64,000 nucleotides of DNA, taken from NCBI GenBank assembly GCA_035506215.1, contig DATJPW010000012.1, positions 1-64,000 on the forward strand, in the 5' to 3' direction. Under the pieces are notes generated by a model. It searched no databases. It was not told the DNA's origin and worked only from the letters and a program-made list of their open reading frames with translations. Source of the stretch: DATJPW01 sp035506215 (GTDB taxonomy: Bacteria; Desulfobacterota; Desulfomonilia; Desulfomonilales; Desulfomonilaceae). Below are positions 59,799 to 64,000 of this stretch, one piece after another (position 1 is the first letter of the stretch; each line of letters starts with the position of its first letter). Made by a program: the position numbers and the translations under genes.

Positions 59799-60141
59799 AA
59801 AGAAACTTAGTACTGATGCTGTTGAATGGATGTACAACAGATATGTCAAGGATGACCCTGGAAGAGTCGCTCACCTAGAACTCCTCCGTAAACAATCTGC
59901 TCTCGCTCAACAAATCTACGACATTCGCAATAAACTGCGCATGACCAGGGAGGACCTTGCCGAATTTTCCGGTCTTACTCCGGAGATCATTGAAGACCTG
60001 GAAGAATCCGATTACGAGGGTGACTGGAATGAGGCAATCGACCAGATCAACAGGGCCTTTCGTAGCTGGGTTTCCGACGTGATCGTTCCCGTGGCCAAAA
60101 TGACCCCCGATGACTACTCGGTGAAGGCTGTAAGCGCCTGA
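59791..60141 (+). CDS. Antitoxin-like protein with helix-turn-helix
   Basis: A 116-residue protein paired with the toxin. Its middle part (residues 40-75; IRNKLRMTREDLAEFSGLTPEIIEDLEESDYEG) is an XRE-type helix-turn-helix used to bind its own promoter; the flanking N- and C-terminal helices probably wrap the toxin. GAGAGG sits just before ATG 59791, which lies inside the toxin gene (8-base overlap), so synthesis is coupled. Confidence 0.75.
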   Translation: MNKKKLSTDAVEWMYNRYVKDDPGRVAHLELLRKQSALAQQIYDIRNKLRMTREDLAEFSGLTPEIIEDLEESDYEGDWNEAIDQINRAFRSWVSDVIVPVAKMTPDDYSVKAVSA

Positions 60142-60531
60142 CGTCAGAACAATTGCTCCCTATTGCCCTGTCTTGCCTAATAAAATCGCGCCGCAATCGT
60201 ATCCAGGAGAGAAGACTTGTTCGAACAATTGCTCGAAAGTGTTCATGAAACGTTCTAAGTCTCCGAACTTTGGGAATGAATCTTCCGAATGTCGTTTTTT
60301 CTTTTAGTTGCGATTGATCTGTTCGCTTGGCTTGGAAAGAATGAGATGACAGGTCTGAAGAAGCAGAACGCTCTGTTATTATAATTCTTTGCAACTCTCC
60401 GAAAGTCGGCTTTTTCTTCATTTTGTTCTTTATGCTATACACTCGGAAGGCATCAGGTATTGAAAGAGACGTGTCAGGTTTCCGAGTTCAACAGCAAATC
60501 GGATAATGACAAGTTTCGGCGGAGAGCAACG
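60142..60531. other. Intergenic region, 390 bp, with short direct repeats
   Basis: GAACAATTGCTC occurs at 60147-60158 and 60223-60234. A longer imperfect pair (TCCGAA.GTCG..TTTTTC) occurs near 60284 and 60398. A small CCGA/TCGG hairpin with a T-run near 60399-60416 may terminate the toxin-antitoxin transcript. TATACA at 60436-60441 with TGC before it is a possible extended -10 for radA. No gene is seen. Confidence 0.4.
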
Positions 60532-61917
60532 TTGAAGACCGATGTTGTGTTCGTCTGTAACGACTGCGGCAGACAGGTGATCAAGTGGATGGGCCGCTGC
60601 CCCGGTTGCGGTCAATGGAATTCTCTGGTTGAAAGGGAAATTCCTTCATCTAAGGCGGCCGGTCTGCGCCACGTCATCGAAGAGGGTGGACAAGGTTCGA
60701 TCCTTTCACTTTCGGAGATCCAAGGGGACCTGCACTCAAGGCTGAAAACCGGCATCGAGGAGCTTGATCGAGTGCTTGGCGGCGGGCTAGTTCTACGAAG
60801 TGTAGTTCTCGTTGGCGGCGATCCCGGGATCGGCAAGACCACGCTGCTGATGCAGGCATTGGGTCAAATGGCACTTGTCGGCGAAACAGTGCTTTACATT
60901 TCGGGTGAGGAATCTTCGGAGCAGCTAAGGCTCAGGGCGGAACGACTCGGAATTCTGTCCAAGAATTTCCTGGTATTGGTGGAAAACGATATCGACGCAA
61001 TTATAGACAAATTGGCTGATACCGGCGCGTCCGCGCTGGTGTTGGACTCGGTTCAAGCCGTGTATAGCCGCTCTTTTGACAGTCAAGCCGGGGGTATCGC
61101 ACAGGTCAGGCACGTGGCAGGAAAGATGTTGGAATTCGTCAAGAAAGGATCTGTAGCGTGTTTCATCGTGGGACACGTTACCAAGGAAGGCAGTCTGGCA
61201 GGTCCGAAGGTGCTGGAACATATGGTGGACACGGTCCTTTACTTCGAGGGCGAACGGGGGCATCCGTATCGAATTCTTCGGGCCGTGAAGAACCGATTCG
61301 GGTCGGCCAGTGAAATCGGGGTGTTCGAGATGGGGGACTCCGGCCTGATTGGGGTGGCTAATCCGTCAGAGATCTTCCTCTCGGAACGACCGGAAGGGGT
61401 CTCGGGCTCCACCGTTACCGCCTTGGTGGAAGGATCCAGACCGATTCTGGCTGAAATTCAGGCTCTCGTCTCTGGTCCCGTCCCAGGACAAGGACGCCGC
61501 ACATGTCTTGGGATCGATCCGCAACGATTGGCCTTAATGATAGCGGTAATTGAGAAGAAACTGGGGCTCACATTGAGCGATCAGGACATATTCCTGAACG
61601 CCGTAGGTGGTGTCAGCGCGATCGAGCCTGCGGCCGACCTTGCCATCGCAGCGGCCTTGTTGTCCTCATTTAGCAATAGAAATGTATTTTCCAAAATCCT
61701 CGTCTTCGGAGAAGTCGGGCTAGCCGGCGAGGTACGCCGAGTTTCCAGGGTCAGTGAACGGATAAATGAGGCAGCCAGACTCGGATTCAGTCGCGTGATC
61801 TGCCCTTCTTCATGTGTCGAGCCATTCACGTGGCCCCTGGAAGTGACTGGCGTCGGCATCTCTCGGATCGAGGAATTGCCTGACGCCCTATTCAATTCCA
61901 AGGCTCGTCAGCGATAA
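60532..61917 (+). CDS. radA: DNA repair protein RadA
   Basis: RecA-like branch-migration helicase active in recombination repair. From TTG 60532 it is 461 residues, the normal length. It opens with the zinc finger VFVCNDCG...CPGCGQW; Walker A is GGDPGIGKTTLL; the RadA-specific KNRFGS motif follows, and the C-terminus is the Lon-like domain. GGAGAG lies five bases before this TTG; an in-frame TTG at 60460 would add 24 residues with no counterpart in the family. Upstream 60436-60441 is a possible extended -10. Confidence 0.95.
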   Translation: MKTDVVFVCNDCGRQVIKWMGRCPGCGQWNSLVEREIPSSKAAGLRHVIEEGGQGSILSLSEIQGDLHSRLKTGIEELDRVLGGGLVLRSVVLVGGDPGIGKTTLLMQALGQMALVGETVLYISGEESSEQLRLRAERLGILSKNFLVLVENDIDAIIDKLADTGASALVLDSVQAVYSRSFDSQAGGIAQVRHVAGKMLEFVKKGSVACFIVGHVTKEGSLAGPKVLEHMVDTVLYFEGERGHPYRILRAVKNRFGSASEIGVFEMGDSGLIGVANPSEIFLSERPEGVSGSTVTALVEGSRPILAEIQALVSGPVPGQGRRTCLGIDPQRLALMIAVIEKKLGLTLSDQDIFLNAVGGVSAIEPAADLAIAAALLSSFSNRNVFSKILVFGEVGLAGEVRRVSRVSERINEAARLGFSRVICPSSCVEPFTWPLEVTGVGISRIEELPDALFNSKARQR

Positions 61918-61931
61918 GACCGGAGAAGCAA

Positions 61932-62492
61932 ATGGAACCTACAGCGATCGCTCTGGGCGCCAACATAAGAGCTTGTAGAAACAAACGAAAGATGTCTCTC
62001 ACCGAGTTATCGAGAAGAACGGGTATCGCGGCATCGAATTTAAGCTCGATGGAGCTGGGCAAATCATCGCCCACTTTGAGTACTCTGGTGAAAATCGCCG
62101 CGGCCTTCAATATGAAGGCAGGCATGCTCCTCGATGAGGTCCTGTACAAGAACGTTGTGATGTGTCCTAAAGGAGAAGGAGAGAACCTAGCGACCGATTC
62201 TGACACGTTCTCGATGAGGCTCCTCACCTCGGAAGTCCCTCTGAATCGTATTGAATCATTGATTATCACTCTCAAGCCTTTGTCACAAACGACCCGTTCC
62301 GTCCACACCGCTTGCGATCGTTTTTTGTATTGTTTGTCTGGAGAGCCGAGAGTTTTCATCGGAGACGAGGCATACGTCGTGCGGGAGGGTGACAGTCTTT
62401 ATGTGAGCCCTGAGGTTGAGATGCGATTCGAGAATCCCGGCAGCGGACAAGCTTCTGTTCTGGTTGTCAGCTTAACTGATCGAGGAGTCTGA
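61932..62492 (+). CDS. XRE-family regulator with cupin sensor domain
   Basis: A 186-residue regulator. Residues 8-65 form an XRE helix-turn-helix (LSRRTGIAASNLSSMELGKSSPTLSTLVKIA). Residues 100-182 are a cupin (FLYCLSGEPRVFIGDEAYVVREGDSLYVSPEVEMRFEN). The cupin residues that normally bind metal are only partly present. Such proteins usually control small-molecule catabolism; the target is unknown. It follows radA by 14 bases with GGAG six bases before the ATG, so it may be co-transcribed with it. Confidence 0.85.
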   Translation: MEPTAIALGANIRACRNKRKMSLTELSRRTGIAASNLSSMELGKSSPTLSTLVKIAAAFNMKAGMLLDEVLYKNVVMCPKGEGENLATDSDTFSMRLLTSEVPLNRIESLIITLKPLSQTTRSVHTACDRFLYCLSGEPRVFIGDEAYVVREGDSLYVSPEVEMRFENPGSGQASVLVVSLTDRGV

Positions 62493-62555
62493 CGGAGATC
62501 GAGGACGCGTGTGCGAGCCCGCGGCATCCAAGACAGCGAGGCGGGTCGCCCGCCA

Positions 62556-63485
62556 CTATCGAGCCCGAAAGCGTCTCATGTAGTGACCGACCATTTTGAA
62601 CGGCCGGAAACTAATCGGGTAAAGATGCTTGGGAAATTTGAAATCTTTTCCGTCGAAAGACTCGGGGATCTCCAGCGGGTAGATAAGCTCTTCCGGTCTG
62701 GCTCCCGGCAGGTTGAGGTTCAGACACCTCTGCCATAAGGGTGCGTCTTTGGATTCAAGGCCGATGATAGACATCACTGCCGTGTCCAATGCCACTGCGG
62801 AGGAAGACGCCGCAACCAGTCCCATATGGTAGGGCTCTCCTTTGACCGGACCGTGCACATGCATGGCTGTTATCGCGTCCATCACCGAGACTGTGGGAGG
62901 AAGCTGTTGTCTAATTTCAAGGATCATGTTTTCGAATCGACAGCCTCGATCACCGTGCAAAAAATGAAGAAACGGTTTCCCGATCCCCGTTACACAACCG
63001 TATACGTTCTTGACTGCGCCGGTGATACGCATCTGGTGATGTGCTTTTAGCTTTGGCACGCTCACGATGAGGTCATTTTCAAGGGCTACACGCGACATGG
63101 GTATCGTGCCGCCAAAGGAAAAGCGGACGAGCTTTGGCTGGTCGAGATTGACAATCGTGACCGGTAGATCGGCCAGGACTTCGGTCAGGCCGATTCTTTT
63201 CGCGATTTCAACAGCCTTTCCGAAAGTGGGCGAGTCTCCGACGCGGACTTCGGCTCCCAAATCAAGTAAATATTGGCAAACGGCCCTTATGATCAAAGGA
63301 TGCGTACAGGGCAGGTTATTCGGGGGCATGGGGGTTAACAGGTTTGGCTTCACCAAAACCCTGGTTTTCGGCCGAGGTCGAAGGCCGATGGCCTCAAGCA
63401 CACAGCGGATCGTCTCGGTCAGGGTCGGGTCGCCATATTCAGCGCATTTGGCCAGGGCCACTATGATTGGGCGTTGATCATTCAT
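62556..63485 (-). CDS. DUF362 domain protein
   Basis: A 309-residue protein of the DUF362 family, which often accompanies iron-sulfur proteins in anaerobes. Family motifs: KPNLL, CTHPLIIRAVCQYLLDLGAEVRVGDSP, VSVPKLKAHHQMRITGAVKNVYGCVTG and VMDAITAMHVHGP. No reaction is established for the family. It has no C-terminal ferredoxin domain, unlike some relatives. It is preceded, three bases away, by the short-chain dehydrogenase gene on the same strand and is probably co-transcribed with it. Confidence 0.88.
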   Translation of the reverse strand: MNDQRPIIVALAKCAEYGDPTLTETIRCVLEAIGLRPRPKTRVLVKPNLLTPMPPNNLPCTHPLIIRAVCQYLLDLGAEVRVGDSPTFGKAVEIAKRIGLTEVLADLPVTIVNLDQPKLVRFSFGGTIPMSRVALENDLIVSVPKLKAHHQMRITGAVKNVYGCVTGIGKPFLHFLHGDRGCRFENMILEIRQQLPPTVSVMDAITAMHVHGPVKGEPYHMGLVAASSSAVALDTAVMSIIGLESKDAPLWQRCLNLNLPGARPEELIYPLEIPESFDGKDFKFPKHLYPISFRPFKMVGHYMRRFRAR

Positions 63486-63488
63486 TCG

Positions 63489-64000
63489 CTACTTGAGTCG
63501 TGTAAAAAAAGTGACCAGGGAAGAGGGTGCTGCGGCCAGGAACCACGCCAGCGCCGGGTATGGGTAAGGAAAGATGAATTCCGACTTGTCTTTAGCGAGC
63601 TTCCGTTTGATGATGTTTGCAGCCCGATCTGCTTCAATACGGCCCGGCATACTGTAAAGATTGGCATCAGTCATCGGCGTCTTCACAAAGGCTGGTATCA
63701 TCACTGAAACTGAGACGCCTTCACGTTTGACTCGGGCCCTTAGTCCCTGCCCGAAGATGCGGATCGCCGCTTTAGTAGCACAATATGAGGGCGCGTGAGG
63801 AAAACCCCTTAGTCCGGCAAGCGAACTCATCAATGCAATCTGCCCCCGTTTGCGATCACGAAGACGAGGCAGAACGGGCAACACGGTATTTAGCATTCCT
63901 TCCAGATTTACCGCAAAGACAGCCCTGATTTGATCAGCCGTTTCCTCTTCCACCAGATTGCCGTGAGAAATACCGGCATTGGCGATCACCAGATCGAGCG
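63489..64000 (-). CDS. Short-chain dehydrogenase/reductase (N-terminus beyond the window)
   Basis: Partial SDR-family protein; its N-terminal Rossmann glycine motif lies beyond the end of the window. Visible parts include ANAGISHG (the NAG motif), the catalytic Ser in LMSSLAGLRG, and Tyr/Lys in APSYCATKAAI. The C-terminus (residues after about 140) has a hydrophobic segment (ALAWFLAAAPSSLVTFF), which could attach it to the membrane. Substrate unknown; it shares an operon with the DUF362 gene. Confidence 0.85.
   Translation of the reverse strand, partial: LDLVIANAGISHGNLVEEETADQIRAVFAVNLEGMLNTVLPVLPRLRDRKRGQIALMSSLAGLRGFPHAPSYCATKAAIRIFGQGLRARVKREGVSVSVMIPAFVKTPMTDANLYSMPGRIEADRAANIIKRKLAKDKSEFIFPYPYPALAWFLAAAPSSLVTFFTRLK

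Overview
The window reads as one contiguous piece of an anaerobic, Gram-negative chromosome, most likely a Desulfobacterota (deltaproteobacterial) sulfate reducer or syntroph in the Desulfomonile/Syntrophobacter sphere. This is inference. It rests on a selenocysteine-containing formate dehydrogenase, two benzoyl-CoA-pathway enzymes (BamA-type ring hydrolase and dienoyl-CoA hydratase), a ferredoxin:thioredoxin reductase catalytic subunit, a DHH-CBS-tRNA nucleotidyltransferase fusion, and short palindromic repeats in many intergenic gaps. I see no phage, IS element, CRISPR array, rRNA or tRNA gene.

Layout. 1-3.0 kb: tail of a membrane protein, a branched-chain-amino-acid-type ABC substrate-binding protein and an L,D-transpeptidase. 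3.6-7.1 kb: molybdenum/formate block of a UGA-decoded formate dehydrogenase, convergent fdhD and a ModE-type regulator. 7.4-11.7 kb: ddl, a MurU-like nucleotidyltransferase and an AmgK-like sugar kinase (probably cell-wall recycling), then a secreted coiled-coil protein and a zinc-ribbon protein. 12-14 kb: bamR and bamA. 14.6-17.1 kb: M18 aminopeptidase and an HtrA-like protease. 17.3-18.6 kb: queD-folE2 (queuosine/pterin). 18.6-19.9 kb: dtd, NUDIX and a thiamine-binding protein. 20.1-25.6 kb: housekeeping run rsmD-coaD-aminotransferase-surE-rnc-ferredoxin/nitroreductase-sfsA. 25.9 kb: Tat-exported superoxide dismutase. 26.7-31.2 kb (minus): dnaJ, CbpM-like regulator, TPR protein, HAD phosphatase, ferredoxin:thioredoxin reductase. 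31.4-36.9 kb: amidohydrolase, then (minus) the tRNA nucleotidyltransferase fusion, a carboxyltransferase subunit and a thioesterase. 37.1-40.1 kb: small protein, serS, RlmI-like methyltransferase.

The most unusual block is 40.2-46.6 kb on the minus strand: an exported TPR-CHAT peptidase-like protein of 1105 residues, an exported DUF4384 protein and a CHASE2 sensor-cyclase, in that transcriptional order. They look like the parts of an envelope sensing/signalling module. After it lies a small accessory patch (47.0-49.1 kb) with a short cytosolic protein, a two-to-three-span membrane protein and a secreted phosphodiester-glycosidase-like protein.

49.2-52.4 kb (minus) is ftsH-folP-acpS. 52.8-58.2 kb holds a zinc dehydrogenase that lacks the usual catalytic cysteine, a pseudouridine synthase, a dodecin, a membrane glycosyltransferase and a radical SAM/SPASM protein. 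58.2-64.0 kb holds a YhcC-type radical SAM protein, a toxin-antitoxin pair, radA, an HTH-cupin regulator, a DUF362 protein and a truncated short-chain dehydrogenase. Promoter and start-codon calls were made by eye and are less certain than the protein calls.
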